DNA of 64,000 nucleotides from Marinicella meishanensis. Lineage in GTDB: Bacteria; Pseudomonadota; Gammaproteobacteria; Xanthomonadales; Marinicellaceae. This document shows, piece by piece, positions 1-10,157 of the stretch. The notes beneath the pieces are model-generated. The model had not been told where the DNA came from, made no database searches, and was given only the letters and a program-made list of their open reading frames with translations. Each line of letters begins with the position of its first letter. Position 1 is the first letter of the stretch. The stretch lies in NCBI RefSeq assembly GCF_019931145.1, contig NZ_JAIOUV010000004.1:186001-250000 (forward strand). The letters are read 5' to 3'. Both the position numbers and the translations under genes were made by a program.

Positions 1-177
1 GCCTGTGATGCCGCCTCAGAATCAGAAATCGTGGTGCCGTTCTACACCCCAAAAATTAGCGGCGTGCTGGATGTCGACAGCCCGGTGAAAAACCGCTTTG
101 GTCAAGCTGAAAAAGATTTTTTTGAGGCAGTGGCAGAAATTTTTGTGCAATCCTTACAACCCCAGTCTGCCAGTTGA
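1..177 (+). CDS. GAF-domain protein, C-terminal fragment (free methionine-R-sulfoxide reductase-like)
   Basis: The reading frame is open from the first base and stops at 175-177, so only the last 58 residues are present. They match the end of the small GAF enzymes that reduce free methionine-R-sulfoxide: the ACDAAS...SEIVVPF stretch followed by GVLDVDSP and a RFG..EKDFFE helix. The cysteine of ACDAA corresponds to the conserved C-terminal redox cysteine (Cys118 in E. coli MsrC). The family is cytosolic and about 160 residues long. The fragment could also belong to a longer GAF protein, because the N-terminus lies outside the window. Confidence 0.75.
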   Translation, partial: ACDAASESEIVVPFYTPKISGVLDVDSPVKNRFGQAEKDFFEAVAEIFVQSLQPQSAS

Positions 178-209
178 CTGCAACGACAACTCAGTGACAG
201 GAGTGTCCT

Positions 210-929
210 ATGATCGATAAAATCATCAAAGCCAACCACATCATGTTCTTTCTGGCATCGTGTGTGCTGCTGGTCATGCTTGGCTTCCAACTTAAAAAAG
301 AACTTTTTTGGGACTCCTATGAAGCGCCCAAAGTGGAAATCACGCAAACACATGATGACCCCAAACAACCCACCGACATTGAATATCAGTTGACCCATGT
401 GGCCATGATTCAAGACCTGCATGTGTTTGCCTTGAATGCCACTCAGATTGTGCGACAAGATCAAGACGATCACATCAATCATTTGAACATGTTTTCTGGC
501 GCATCAGGCTCCTCGCCTGCCACGGTCAATTTGTTGTTCGTTGCACCGGAAAATCAATCCAGGAAGCTGTTTGAACAAGATGTCTTTATTGACGAATATT
601 TATTGGTCACTCAAGATGAGAAACAGCAATTCTTGGCCAGCCGACATGGGCATCGTTCGGCGTACGGGTTTTTGCTCAGCAAACACGTTTACCAGATCGT
701 CAAAGCGGACACCAACCAAGATGGTTTTTTGTCGGATGCTGATCAAAAAGACTTGTTCATTTCAAACCTGGATGGCCGCAACCTCAAACCAATCACCGAC
801 AACATCCATTCATTTGAAGTCATCAACGACAACTTGTTGCTGATCAAACATCACAACAACGGACAAACCACATACAGCACCTATGACCTGACCACTGACC
901 GCCTGAAGCCGTTTGATATTCAACTGTAA
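210..929 (+). CDS. Membrane-anchored protein with an EF-hand-like loop, function unknown
   Basis: I do not recognise this 239-residue protein. It begins with a short charged stretch and one hydrophobic segment (about residues 11-28), then a long polar region, so it is probably anchored in the inner membrane with the rest in the periplasm. Residues 167-178 read DTNQDGFLSDAD, which fits a 12-residue EF-hand calcium loop (D, N, D, G, L, S, D at positions 1, 3, 5, 6, 8, 9, 12). The following ISNLDGRNLKPIT resembles a propeller strand of TolB-type repeats. The ATG at 210 follows CAGGAG. It lies 32 bases after the GAF gene and may be cotranscribed with it. Confidence 0.6.
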   Translation: MIDKIIKANHIMFFLASCVLLVMLGFQLKKELFWDSYEAPKVEITQTHDDPKQPTDIEYQLTHVAMIQDLHVFALNATQIVRQDQDDHINHLNMFSGASGSSPATVNLLFVAPENQSRKLFEQDVFIDEYLLVTQDEKQQFLASRHGHRSAYGFLLSKHVYQIVKADTNQDGFLSDADQKDLFISNLDGRNLKPITDNIHSFEVINDNLLLIKHHNNGQTTYSTYDLTTDRLKPFDIQL

Positions 930-1182
930 TCAACTTGCGCGATCGAATGAACACAAGCCTTGCTCTTGCCACTGGAGATTCCTCGGCTTCACTGCGTTGC
1001 GCTCGGAATGACATTCAAAGAAAGGTCACTGAGCTTGTCGAAGTGCGCTGCCAACTTGAGATTTTGCTTTCATCAAATTAAGCAGTTCAAACCAAGGCAT
1101 GACTTTGAATGACCAAAGACCTATTCATTTCAGGGCCCCTTGTGCGCTAAAATAATTAAGTCAAATTCAGCCGGATAAGCGC
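930..1182. repeat. Intergenic region with two degenerate palindromic repeats
   Basis: No gene is seen here. Around 974-1013 ATTCCTCGGC faces GCTCGGAAT across a short spacer. At 1027-1045 CACTGAGCTTGTCGAAGTG forms a short inverted repeat. A close relative of the second motif (CACTGAACCTGTCGCAGTG and variants) recurs inside the repeat array at 54.1-55.0 kb, so these look like members of dispersed intergenic repeat families. They may act as transcription terminators for the gene at 210-929, but there is no T-tract. Confidence 0.45.
1124..1153 (+). promoter_or_regulatory. Candidate sigma-70 promoter for the gene at 1183
   Basis: TAAAAT at 1148-1153 could be a -10 box, with a weak -35 (TTCATT, 1124-1129) 18 bases upstream. 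Similar TAAAAT boxes stand before glyA, nhaB and pyrF in this window. The call is by eye only. Confidence 0.3.
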
Positions 1183-1599
1183 ATGGAACCAACCGAAAAT
1201 CCCAATTCAAGAACCGAAGTGGTGCGAGACACCATCGTCTTACAACTCAAACTGATTGTTGACGGCTTGCGTGATTTGGCTTTGATGCCGTTGTGCTTCT
1301 TCGCCGCTTTGATTGGTTTGTTGGCCCACCGCGAACAACCCGGTCGCTACATGTACCGCATCCTCAGTTACGGCCGCTTGTCTGAAAAGTGGATTGGCTT
1401 GTTTGACGACGCCAAAAAGGACAGCATGAAACCGCTGGAGTGGGAAGGCAAAAATTTCGATGACTTGATCGTCAAAACCCAAACCGCCTTTGAGTCCAAG
1501 TATGTTGACCCTGAGAAGAAGGACCTGTTGGTGAAAAAATTGAATGACGCCTTGAATGACATCAATGGCAAATTGAACAAATCCAACAAAACCGCCTAA
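1183..1599 (+). CDS. Small membrane-associated protein, function unknown
   Basis: This is a 138-residue protein of no known function. A soluble N-terminus is followed by VVRDTIVLQLKLIVDGLRDL, an amphipathic helix, and then a hydrophobic segment (about residues 33-47, LMPLCFFAALIGLL). The C-terminal half is charged and helical, ending in lysine- and asparagine-rich sequence. One membrane helix with a cytoplasmic tail is likely. It is oriented towards the large sensor kinase gene and ends 21 bases from that gene's stop codon, so the two are convergent and not an operon. Codon use matches its neighbours. Confidence 0.6.
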   Translation: MEPTENPNSRTEVVRDTIVLQLKLIVDGLRDLALMPLCFFAALIGLLAHREQPGRYMYRILSYGRLSEKWIGLFDDAKKDSMKPLEWEGKNFDDLIVKTQTAFESKYVDPEKKDLLVKKLNDALNDINGKLNKSNKTA

Positions 1600-1620
1600 A
1601 ACCAAACCCCTGCAGCCGTT

Positions 1621-4600
1621 TCAAGACTGATTTATCACAGCCACCAAGTCGGACAATTTAAATGGCTTGGTGATCAATTGATCGATGCCATGGGCTTGGC
1701 ACAGTTCGTGCAACTCTTTGGAAATGTCGGCACTCATGATCACCGATTTGCTGGTGACCCCGGCATCGCGACAGGCTTTGATGAATTCAATGCCGGTTAA
1801 GTCCGGCAAATGATAATCCACCAACAGCAAATCATAGCGGATGTTGCTGATGCCGGCCAAAGCCTGGTGGGCGTCATCAAAAATGTCCACCACATGCCCT
1901 TCTTTTTCCAACAGTTCCAGCAACAGCTGCTGGTTGATCGGGTTGTCTTCCACCACCAACAAATGCAATGACCGGGCGGGTCCGGACTCCCCATCCACCG
2001 CACAATACAGCGGCTCAACTTTGCTGGCAAACAATTGCCGCAAGGCATCCAAGCCACAGGGCAAATCGATCACTTTGTGGGCCCCAGCCAACCGCTCCAG
2101 TTTCAGGTGGTTGGGCTTGAACAGATAAACCGGCACCAACTCACGGTTGGCCACCCTAACGGCTTCAACCACGCTTTCAGGCAATGCCTGGGCCTCATCA
2201 ACCACCACCAACAAGGCATTCACTTGTGCCGAGAACTCGGCATCGGCAGTCAATGCATCGATGCCAAACAAGGCCAAATTGTGGATCAAGCCTTGTTGCA
2301 TGCTTTGATTGAGGGGATTGGCTTGACCGATCACCTGCACGGTTTTGCGCAATTTGGGCAAGGGCTCATGGGGTTCATCCAATGCCATGGGAATGCTGCA
2401 CACCACGGTGGTGCCGATGCCGGGTTCACTGATGACTTCGATCGCCCCAGCCATTTTTTCCACCAGTTTTTTGACGATGCTCAAACCCAGTCCAGTGCCG
2501 CCATATTTGCGGGTGATTGAACTGTCCGCCTGGGTGAATGGGTCGAACAGGCGGTTGAGGATTTCTGGTTCTATGCCAATGCCACTGTCATTGACTTTGA
2601 GCACCACCTCATCTCCCTCGCCGGCTTCGAGCTGGATCGACACTTGACCGCGGTGGGTGAATTTGAAGGCATTGCTCAACAGGTTCATGATGATCTGTTT
2701 CAAGCGCACCGAATCGGCCTGGCGATGCACCGTCAATTGAGGATCCACATCAACCCAAAACACCAATTTTTTGTTGCTGCTGGCGGACACAAAGGATTGG
2801 CTGATTTGGTCCATCAGCTTGAGTAAGTTGATTGGCCTGATTTCCAGGGTCAATTCACCCGACTCAATTTTGGACAAATCCAAGATGTCATTGATGATGT
2901 GTAACAGGTGTTCCCCCGACTCGGCCACGGCCAAGGCATACAAGCGCTGCTCATCACTCAGCTCGGTGTCTAATAACAATTCGTTCATGCCCAAAATGCC
3001 ATTCATGGGGGTCCTGATTTCATGCGACACCTGAGCCAAGAAGTCGCTTTTGGCTTGGCTCGACGCATTGGCTTGTTCGGCCAAATGATTCACCGCTTCA
3101 AACAGGCGGGCATTTTCCAGGGCCAGGGACGATTGGGTGGCATAGGCTTGGGCCAAGGAGATGTCACTGCGTTTGAAACTGGCTTGTTGGCGGTGCAGTT
3201 TCACCAAACCCAAGCGTTCATCAGAATGGCTGAACATCACCCACAAGGTTTCACCCGGTGGTGCTTTGTCGATTTCATGGTTGGTGCCCGATTCATACAG
3301 CCGCATGGCCCGGGCCCCCAAACTGTTTTGATCGGCAGTAGACAAACCCTGTTCACTGAAAATTTGGTAATTGTTTTGGCTGTTCCAGTAGCACACTTCA
3401 ACCGCATCGACGTTGATTTTGCGGCTGATTTGTTGCTTGATTTTTTCCAGCAGCTGTTCTGTGTCCAAGGCCGTGACCAATGAAGTGGTCAGGGACAATT
3501 GGTTTTCGGCAAAGGCCAATTTTTCGGTGGCATGGGAAATGCGGGCGTTGTACTGCCAGCGTTTGCGGAACACGTAAAACACCGTTATCAACAACAGGAA
3601 ACCAGATAAGGCATACAGCACATAGGCTTGGCGGGTTTTCCACGGCGCCGCGGCCACCGTGAAGTCATGGCTGATGGGTTCGGTCCAACCACTGTGGGCA
3701 TCGCGGGCGCGCAAAGCAAATTGATATTCGCCGGTGGGCAGTTGGTGGAAAGTGAGGTTGTTTTGTCCACTGACCCCTTCCCACGGGGCATCGGCTTGTA
3801 AGCGGTATTGGTACTGGTGGCTGTCGGGGTTGGTGAAGGACAGCAACTGAAATGAAAAGGACAAACTGCCGTAGTTGTAAGCCAGGGATTGCTGACTTGG
3901 GTGCGGCTGGTCATTCAACCGCACTTGCAACGGTGCCAGCTTGGCCGGCGCCTGCGTCGCTTGGGCATTCAAGTCATTGATCTGCACCATGCCGGCTTTG
4001 GTGAAGATCATGATCGATTGGTCGTGCAAAGGTTCGATGGCCACCACCTCATTGCTGGGTAAACCGTTGCCCACATGCAAGCGGCCAATGACTTGTTCGC
4101 TGGTCAGGTCGATCACAATCACCCCATTTTGCGAGGTCAGCCACAAGCGCTGCCCGATCAACTGCACGTGTTCGGCAAAGTCGGTTGAGATTTGGGTGTT
4201 GATCTGATGGGTGTCTTGCACCAACAGCGAACCTTCTTGTTGCTCATACCGCAACAATTGCCCACTGGCCAACAGCCAAATGGTGGGGCCTGATGGGTCC
4301 ATAGCCAAGTCATCAAACCCTTCATTGGATTCAATCAACACCTGACTGGCTTCGGTGGCAGGGTCAAACACTTCCAAGCCCCGGTTGCCGACCAACCAAT
4401 AGCGCCCATCAGCAGCTTGTTCCACAGCATTGAGCACATCGTTCAACAGTTGGCTGGCCGGCTGCGTCACCGCCATGTCAAACTTGTTCAAGCGGTACAA
4501 CTGCGACTCGCCAAAGATGGTGATGTACAAAGCGCTGCTGTGCTCCAGGATGGCCCGCACCCCACCGCGAATCAAGTCGCTGTCGATCTGCTTGAAGATT

Positions 4601-5985
4601 TTTTCTGCTTGATCAAAGTAAAACAATCCCGAAACCGCACTGACCCACAGGCGGTAATCCTGGTCTTGGTACAGATCCAGCACAGCGGTCGGCAGCTGTT
4701 GTTCCTGGGTGTGAACCTGGCTCAATTTCAGTTGACCTTTTTGATAACGGATCACATTCAGGCTGTCGGCCCCTTCGTTGTGAATCCAAAAAGAATCTTC
4801 CAACAGGGCGTGGTCACTGAGCACCTCGTCGATGGAATTGTCGATTTGGGTCAGGTCTGTGAATGGCAAGTAGATGTCAAATTGATCCCAATCATTGTTC
4901 AGCTTGATCACCCCCCGTGTGTCGGTGGCCACCCATATGTTTTGTTGTTGGTCTTCAAAAATGGAACGGATGTGAAAATGCTGATTCTGCGGTTGGCCAC
5001 GCAGCAGAAATTTCAATGGGATGATTTGGTTGTCACGGAACAAAATCAAGCCCTGGCGGGTGGCCAGCCACAGGTTATCCATCGAATCCGCGGTCATGCT
5101 GCGCACCGTCAACCGCTCACCCATCAACGCCACGATGTGCTCGGCACTGATCAACAAGTCGAATTGTTGCTGTTCGGTGTTGAAGCGATAAACGCCTTGG
5201 TAGCCAGCGGCATAAACGGTGTTGTCTGGGGCCACTGCAATGGCATACATGCGGGCCATGCGCTGATCCTCGAGCGGATAGGCAATGGCGTGACTGATGG
5301 CGGTTTGCTGGGCGGTGTCTATGCGCAGCACTTGTCCTTCCAAGGTCGCCACCCACAGCATGCCATTGTGGTCCAAGCGCGCATCAAAAAACCGCACCGA
5401 GGTCAACCAGTCGGCGTTGTCAGGACGCCAATGGGTGAATTGATCGGTGGCCGGGTCATACACCGAAATGCCGTGGTCAAATTGAAAGATCCACACTTTG
5501 CCGGCTGGATCAGAATGGATGGCGAACACCACCGGGTGCTCAATGCCGTTGGTGATGCCCTCACCCACCGGCACCAGTTCAAAACGATTCTCGGCCCGGC
5601 GATAGCGCGCCAAACCCACTTCATTCAGGCTCAACCAAATGTCCGTTTCAGTGCCATGCATCAGGGATATTTCATTGGCCGGCAACACATCAGCGGCCAG
5701 GGTGTCCTGTTTGAAATTCAAAAAGGCTTGGCTGTCAAAGCGACTCAAGCCGCTGTGGGTGGCAAACCACATGTAGCCCTCGGCATCTTGTTCGATGTGG
5801 GTGACCATGTTGCCGGCCAGGCCGTCATACACATCATAGCGGGTGATGTTGACGTACTTTTGATCCGGGGATTGGGCCTGGGCATGACCCACCAACCATA
5901 CCAAAACAACAAGCAGCCACCACCAGCAATGGTGGCACCCGAAGCGGTGCAGTGGCGTGGTTTGGTCAGCTGTTTCCAGTTTCAT
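1621..5985 (-). CDS. Hybrid sensor histidine kinase with periplasmic two-component-regulator propeller
   Basis: This is a 1454-residue one-protein phosphorelay. After a hydrophobic N-terminus ending AQAQ (signal segment), residues about 45-700 form Reg_prop beta-propeller repeats (for example [15 protein letters not shown]), followed by a Y_Y_Y domain (about 720-775) and a single membrane helix (about 785-806). The cytoplasmic part holds a GAF-like region, HisKA with the phospho-acceptor His988 ([10 protein letters not shown]), HATPase boxes ([23 protein letters not shown]), and a C-terminal receiver with phospho-acceptor Asp1390 ([10 protein letters not shown]) and Lys in ITKPF. Unlike Bacteroides hybrid regulators it has no DNA-binding domain, so it must signal to another protein. 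The ATG follows GGGAG. The ligand cannot be told; no polysaccharide genes adjoin it. Confidence 0.93.
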   Translation of the reverse strand: MKLETADQTTPLHRFGCHHCWWWLLVVLVWLVGHAQAQSPDQKYVNITRYDVYDGLAGNMVTHIEQDAEGYMWFATHSGLSRFDSQAFLNFKQDTLAADVLPANEISLMHGTETDIWLSLNEVGLARYRRAENRFELVPVGEGITNGIEHPVVFAIHSDPAGKVWIFQFDHGISVYDPATDQFTHWRPDNADWLTSVRFFDARLDHNGMLWVATLEGQVLRIDTAQQTAISHAIAYPLEDQRMARMYAIAVAPDNTVYAAGYQGVYRFNTEQQQFDLLISAEHIVALMGERLTVRSMTADSMDNLWLATRQGLILFRDNQIIPLKFLLRGQPQNQHFHIRSIFEDQQQNIWVATDTRGVIKLNNDWDQFDIYLPFTDLTQIDNSIDEVLSDHALLEDSFWIHNEGADSLNVIRYQKGQLKLSQVHTQEQQLPTAVLDLYQDQDYRLWVSAVSGLFYFDQAEKIFKQIDSDLIRGGVRAILEHSSALYITIFGESQLYRLNKFDMAVTQPASQLLNDVLNAVEQAADGRYWLVGNRGLEVFDPATEASQVLIESNEGFDDLAMDPSGPTIWLLASGQLLRYEQQEGSLLVQDTHQINTQISTDFAEHVQLIGQRLWLTSQNGVIVIDLTSEQVIGRLHVGNGLPSNEVVAIEPLHDQSIMIFTKAGMVQINDLNAQATQAPAKLAPLQVRLNDQPHPSQQSLAYNYGSLSFSFQLLSFTNPDSHQYQYRLQADAPWEGVSGQNNLTFHQLPTGEYQFALRARDAHSGWTEPISHDFTVAAAPWKTRQAYVLYALSGFLLLITVFYVFRKRWQYNARISHATEKLAFAENQLSLTTSLVTALDTEQLLEKIKQQISRKINVDAVEVCYWNSQNNYQIFSEQGLSTADQNSLGARAMRLYESGTNHEIDKAPPGETLWVMFSHSDERLGLVKLHRQQASFKRSDISLAQAYATQSSLALENARLFEAVNHLAEQANASSQAKSDFLAQVSHEIRTPMNGILGMNELLLDTELSDEQRLYALAVAESGEHLLHIINDILDLSKIESGELTLEIRPINLLKLMDQISQSFVSASSNKKLVFWVDVDPQLTVHRQADSVRLKQIIMNLLSNAFKFTHRGQVSIQLEAGEGDEVVLKVNDSGIGIEPEILNRLFDPFTQADSSITRKYGGTGLGLSIVKKLVEKMAGAIEVISEPGIGTTVVCSIPMALDEPHEPLPKLRKTVQVIGQANPLNQSMQQGLIHNLALFGIDALTADAEFSAQVNALLVVVDEAQALPESVVEAVRVANRELVPVYLFKPNHLKLERLAGAHKVIDLPCGLDALRQLFASKVEPLYCAVDGESGPARSLHLLVVEDNPINQQLLLELLEKEGHVVDIFDDAHQALAGISNIRYDLLLVDYHLPDLTGIEFIKACRDAGVTSKSVIMSADISKELHELCQAHGIDQLITKPFKLSDLVAVINQS

Positions 5986-6068
5986 GTCACTCCCATGGGT
6001 TGGTCAAAGCCGCGTTGCGCGGACAGATCAAGCGCCAACTATCATAACCCAGAATCAAGCCATCATGG

Positions 6069-6074
6069 TATAAT
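6069..6074 (+). promoter_or_regulatory. TATAAT box upstream of paaZ
   Basis: A perfect TATAAT lies 113 bases before the paaZ start in the 202-base region shared with the divergent sensor kinase gene. No good -35 hexamer stands 16-18 bases upstream, so this may be a weak or activated promoter. Confidence 0.35.
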
Positions 6075-6187
6075 CCTGCGTGACTAACAGACACCGAGTC
6101 GGTCGCATGACTGGCCTGGGTTTGGCTGGACCCACAGGGGTTTTCCCACACCACCCACCGGTGGTCATGATCACCAAACACAACACC

Positions 6188-8236
6188 ATGAATCAACTGA
6201 AAAGTTACGCCAAAGGACAGTGGCACACCGCCACCGACGGTTTCAAAGACTGCCAACATGCCCTCACCGGCCAAACCATCGCGCAAATTTCCAGTGCCGG
6301 TTTGGATTTTGCCGGCATGTTGGATTATGCCAAAACCACCGGCTTGCCCAACTTGGCCAAAATGACCTTTCATGAACGGGCCTTGATGCTCAAAGAACTG
6401 GCCTTGTATCTGACCTCGCGCAAAAAAGAATTCTATCAGTTGTCGGCTGCCACCGGCGCCACCAAACTGGATTCATGGATCGACATAGATGGCGGCATCG
6501 GCACCTTATTTGTGTATTCAGGCAAGGGCCGCAGGGAAATGCCAGACCACCACATTCTGTTGGATGGGCCACCGGAACACATCTCCAAAAATGGCAGCTT
6601 TTTGGCCCAACACATTTGCACCACTTTGCAAGGTGTGGCGGTGCACATCAATGCCTTCAACTTCCCTTGTTGGGGCATGTTGGAAAAACTGGCACCCAGT
6701 TTGTTGGCTGGGGTCCCGGCCATCGTCAAACCCGCCTCTGACACCGCTTATTTGACCGAGTTGATGTTTCAAGCCATGATCGAATCGGGGGTCTTGCCAG
6801 CAGGGTCAGTGCAGTTGATTTGTGGTTCCACCGGCAACCTGTTGGATCTGTTGACCTGTCAGGATGTGGTGGCTTTCACCGGCTCCGCCAGCACCGGTCA
6901 ATACTTGAAATCGCAGCCCAACATCACCGCCAACTCGGTGCGCTTCACCATGGAAGCCGATTCCTTGAACTGCTCCATCCTGACCCCCGAATCGAACCCA
7001 GACACCCCTGAGTTTGGTTTCTTTGTGCAAGAGGTGGTGAAAGAAATGACCGTCAAATCCGGGCAAAAGTGTACCGCCATTCGCCGTGCCATTGTGCCGG
7101 CCAACCTGACTGAAGCGGTGGCCGCAGCCATCAGCCAAGAACTGCAACAGATTGTGGTCGGTGACCCAGCCCAGGAAGCGGTCAAAATGGGCTCATTGGC
7201 CAGCCTGGCACAACAACGCGAAGTGCGCGAGCGGGTCGCCGAATTGCGCCAATCCTGCGAATTGCTGTATGGCAATCCTGACCAGGTGGCGGTGGTTGGC
7301 GGCGATGACCGCCAGGGCGCCTTCATATCCCCACTGCTGTTGCTCAATGAAAAACCCTTGGACAACCACGCCGCCCATGACATCGAGGCCTTTGGTCCGG
7401 TGTCGACCCTGATGCCTTATGAACACCTGACAGACGCCGCGCGCTTGGCCAATTTGGGTCAAGGCTCATTGGTCGGTTCCATCTTCGGTGCCGATGACGA
7501 AGCGGTCTGTGAGCTGGTCAACCAAACCGCCTGTTACCATGGCCGTATGATGTTGATCAACCGCGATTCAGCGGCGGAGTCAACCGGCCATGGATCTCCT
7601 TTACCACACCTGATCCATGGTGGGCCGGGGCGTGCCGGAGGTGGCGAAGAAATGGGTGGCATCCGTGGGGTCAAACATTACATGCAACGCAGCGCCATCC
7701 AAGGTTCACCCACTACCTTGATGAAATTGACCGACAAGTACATGCCCAAGGCCCAAACCACCGAACCGCCCCAGCACCCCTTCAAATTGCATTACGAAGA
7801 GCTGCAAGTGGGTCAGGCCATCACCACCGCCAGCCGTGAGATCACTTTGGCCGACATCGAACAATTTGCCGATTTGTCTGGTGACCACTTCTATGCCCAC
7901 ATGGATGAAGCAGCCGCGGCCCGCAATCCATTTTTTGATGGTCGCGTGGCCCATGGTTACTTCCTGGTGTCGATGGCAGCCGGTTTGTTCGTATACCCCG
8001 ATGAAGGGCCGGTGTTGGCCAATTATGGCTTGGATGACCTGCGCTTCACTGAACCGGTATATCCCGGTGATTTGATCACCATCCAGCTGACTTGTAAACA
8101 AAAGTCTTACCGCCGCGGTAAAGGTTATGGTGAGGTGCGCTGGGACCTGCAAGCCAGCAACCAAGACGGCGAAGTGGTGGCCGGTTATGACATCCTGACC
8201 ATGGTGGCCTCCAACACCGAACCATTTGCAGAGTGA
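6188..8236 (+). CDS. paaZ: Bifunctional aldehyde dehydrogenase / enoyl-CoA hydratase PaaZ
   Basis: PaaZ opens the oxepin-CoA ring in aerobic phenylacetate breakdown: its MaoC-type domain hydrolyses the ring and its aldehyde dehydrogenase domain oxidises the aldehyde formed. The 682-residue length matches the E. coli enzyme. Dehydrogenase residues Glu256 and Cys295 (GQKC) fall at exactly the same numbers as in E. coli; in the hydratase domain (about 540-680) [14 protein letters not shown] supplies Asp566 and His571, the counterparts of Asp561/His566. I chose the ATG at 6188 ([12 protein letters not shown]) because the frame extends upstream to 6080 without homology. No other paa gene is in the window. 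Its stop is followed directly by the acyltransferase gene, suggesting cotranscription. Confidence 0.93.
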   Translation: MNQLKSYAKGQWHTATDGFKDCQHALTGQTIAQISSAGLDFAGMLDYAKTTGLPNLAKMTFHERALMLKELALYLTSRKKEFYQLSAATGATKLDSWIDIDGGIGTLFVYSGKGRREMPDHHILLDGPPEHISKNGSFLAQHICTTLQGVAVHINAFNFPCWGMLEKLAPSLLAGVPAIVKPASDTAYLTELMFQAMIESGVLPAGSVQLICGSTGNLLDLLTCQDVVAFTGSASTGQYLKSQPNITANSVRFTMEADSLNCSILTPESNPDTPEFGFFVQEVVKEMTVKSGQKCTAIRRAIVPANLTEAVAAAISQELQQIVVGDPAQEAVKMGSLASLAQQREVRERVAELRQSCELLYGNPDQVAVVGGDDRQGAFISPLLLLNEKPLDNHAAHDIEAFGPVSTLMPYEHLTDAARLANLGQGSLVGSIFGADDEAVCELVNQTACYHGRMMLINRDSAAESTGHGSPLPHLIHGGPGRAGGGEEMGGIRGVKHYMQRSAIQGSPTTLMKLTDKYMPKAQTTEPPQHPFKLHYEELQVGQAITTASREITLADIEQFADLSGDHFYAHMDEAAAARNPFFDGRVAHGYFLVSMAAGLFVYPDEGPVLANYGLDDLRFTEPVYPGDLITIQLTCKQKSYRRGKGYGEVRWDLQASNQDGEVVAGYDILTMVASNTEPFAE

Positions 8237-8238
8237 TC

Positions 8239-8793
8239 ATGTCCTGGATCTCAAAATTCATCCTTAAAATACTCGGTTGGAAAGTCATCAATGATCTGCC
8301 CAACGAGAAAAAATACATGCTGATTGCGGCTCCGCACACCAGTAACTGGGACTTTCCCCTGGGCTTACTGGTCAAGTTTGCCGAAAAAGTCAAATTGAAT
8401 TACCTCGGCAAAGGGGCCTTGTTCGACTCCCCGTTTGGCTGGTTTTTCCGGGCCCTGGGCGGCATCCCGGTGTACCGCAAAAAACGCCTGAACATGGTGG
8501 ATCAAATGGTCGATCAGTTCAATCAACGGGAACACATGATCCTGGCCATGTCACCAGAGGGCACCCGCTCCTATCTGGAATACTGGAAATCCGGCTTTTA
8601 CCACATCGCCCACAAAGCCAAAGTCCCCATCGCCATGGCCACCTTGGACTTTGGCAACAAGCTGGTGCGTCTGGGCAACACGTTCATGCCCTCAGGCGAC
8701 ATCCAAGCCGACATGCAAATCATCCGTGCCTTTTTCGAAGGCGTCAAAGGCAAGAAACCACAAAACCAAGGTCCCATTCAAGTCAAGTCCTGA
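8239..8793 (+). CDS. PlsC-family acyltransferase (1-acyl-glycerol-3-phosphate acyltransferase-like)
   Basis: This is a 184-residue member of the LPLAT/PlsC superfamily, which transfers acyl groups onto lysophospholipids or related acceptors at the inner membrane. The catalytic HX4D motif appears as APHTSNWDF, the second block as FRALGGIPVYRKKR, and the third as SPEGTRS. It is shorter than classic PlsC (about 240 residues) and fits the short subgroup often annotated as glycerol acyltransferase. The start is uncertain: GTG at 8233 overlaps the paaZ stop and ATG at 8239 follows it by 2 bases. The close spacing implies an operon with paaZ. Confidence 0.82.
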   Translation: MSWISKFILKILGWKVINDLPNEKKYMLIAAPHTSNWDFPLGLLVKFAEKVKLNYLGKGALFDSPFGWFFRALGGIPVYRKKRLNMVDQMVDQFNQREHMILAMSPEGTRSYLEYWKSGFYHIAHKAKVPIAMATLDFGNKLVRLGNTFMPSGDIQADMQIIRAFFEGVKGKKPQNQGPIQVKS

Positions 8794-8794
8794 T

Positions 8795-9415
8795 TCAAAC
8801 TTGTGTCATTTGGGTGATGCTCAAATCAATGGCATGGTCGGTCATGGCTTCGCTCAACAATTCACCCAAAGCCATTTGCACCCTGGCCAAAGGAGCGGTA
8901 TGAACCTGCCCGGATCCGGTTACAGTGATGACTTGTTGACACAAGGCGTCGTGACCGGGCAACTGATCCAAAAAATTCAGGTATTGCATCAACTCAAAAT
9001 GCTGTAAACCGAGTTGGGCCTGCAACTGATGCAGGTGTCTGCCAAATCGCTGACTGGGGATGGACAAACAGTTCAATTGGCCTAAATCCACCATCGATTT
9101 GACGAACACCAAAGACTGATTGCGGAAACAGGCAAAATGTGACTTTTTGGCCAAGTGCTTGATGTGCCTCAAGGCCGGCTCTTTTAACTGCTGCATCAAC
9201 ATCTGGTAATGGCTCAATTGAGGCGCTTTGATCAACGCAGCCACATCACAGAAAACATCCATTATCATTGTCCTGCTGTTGTCTTGTAAAACTTGCTGAC
9301 AAACATCTGCCATCGTGCTCATGGGTTCCAACCCTGGCTCAGTGGTGCCATTGATCCGACTGATGTGACGTATGATTTGCTCAATAATGGAATTTTGGTT
9401 GCTGGTTTCTGACAT
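8795..9415 (-). CDS. Unknown helical protein next to the sigma/kinase pair
   Basis: I do not recognise this 206-residue protein. It has no signal peptide and no membrane segment, and it is predicted by eye to be mostly alpha-helical (long Leu/Gln/His-rich stretches such as FGRHLHQLQAQLGLQHFELMQYLNFL). Five cysteines are scattered without a metal motif. It is transcribed away from the ECF sigma gene, with a 166-base region between them that could hold promoters for both. The position invites a role in the same circuit, but that is inference from location only. Confidence 0.6.
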   Translation of the reverse strand: MSETSNQNSIIEQIIRHISRINGTTEPGLEPMSTMADVCQQVLQDNSRTMIMDVFCDVAALIKAPQLSHYQMLMQQLKEPALRHIKHLAKKSHFACFRNQSLVFVKSMVDLGQLNCLSIPSQRFGRHLHQLQAQLGLQHFELMQYLNFLDQLPGHDALCQQVITVTGSGQVHTAPLARVQMALGELLSEAMTDHAIDLSITQMTQV

Positions 9416-9581
9416 AAAAAGTATCCAGGTTTCGGGTTCAAATAAAGGTCAATTATTGGCTGCAAACTCGCAGACAATATTTCTGCTTAATGGTATATTT
9501 TTAAACGACTGAAACAGCCAGAAACGAACAATGAAATTTAGTTTTATTTGATTGCAAGAGATCGATATCCATGCTTATGAT

Positions 9582-10157
9582 ATGTTCATGCAAGACACCA
9601 TACCGAACTCAAATACCCCTTCCATGAGTGAAACAGCGGTGCTGTTATCGAGAATCAATGCGGGCGATGATGCGGCCAAAAACGAACTGGCAGCCCATTG
9701 TTATCCGTTGTTATTGAAGTGGGCTCATGGACGCATTCCCTACACCGATTTGAGCTTGCTGGAAACCCGAGATTTGGTTCAAGAAACCTTCATTCGAGGC
9801 ATGCAAAAAGTCGATCAAATACAAGCCAAAAAACCCGGTGCCTTTTTGGCCTATTTACGGACCATTTTCATCAATTGTGTGCGCGATGTGGCCCGCAAAT
9901 CAAAAAACTCTGAACGCAACAATGGTTATCACAATTCACAAACCCTGTTTCAAGACGCCATCAACCTGGACGAATTCATCGCTTACGAAAAAGCCTTAAG
10001 CAAACTGCCACCAGCCAATCAAGAAGCGGTCATATTACGCATTGAGTTTGGCATGTCCTACCATGAAATTGCCGCTGCCACTGACAAGTCGTCTGCCGAT
10101 GCCGCCCGCATGCAGGTCAAAAGGGCATTGGTGATACTGGCGGAACATATGATGTGA
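9582..10157 (+). CDS. ECF sigma factor, kinase-linked type (ECF43-like)
   Basis: This is an RNA polymerase sigma factor of the extracytoplasmic-function class. Region 2 spans about residues 23-100 (LVQETFIRG, then FLAYLRTIFINCVRD), and region 4 about 128-185 (LPPANQEAVILRIEFGMSYHEIA). In ordinary ECF factors region 2.2 carries an acidic DAED motif; here the same place reads ETRD with Thr62 (codon 9765-9767), just before LVQETF. This substitution is the mark of sigma factors activated by Ser/Thr phosphorylation (ECF43; EcfP-PknT in Vibrio, EcfK-PknS in Xanthomonas). The next gene, a Ser/Thr kinase, starts on the base after the stop. Start choice is open: TTG 9552, ATG 9582, ATG 9588 or ATG 9624. 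Confidence 0.88.
   Translation: MFMQDTIPNSNTPSMSETAVLLSRINAGDDAAKNELAAHCYPLLLKWAHGRIPYTDLSLLETRDLVQETFIRGMQKVDQIQAKKPGAFLAYLRTIFINCVRDVARKSKNSERNNGYHNSQTLFQDAINLDEFIAYEKALSKLPPANQEAVILRIEFGMSYHEIAAATDKSSADAARMQVKRALVILAEHMM

Noticed and set aside
4417-6087. 556-codon open frame opposite the hybrid sensor kinase gene
   Set aside because: It is the antisense of a well-supported protein; the translation is His/Gln/Val-rich and shows no family pattern.
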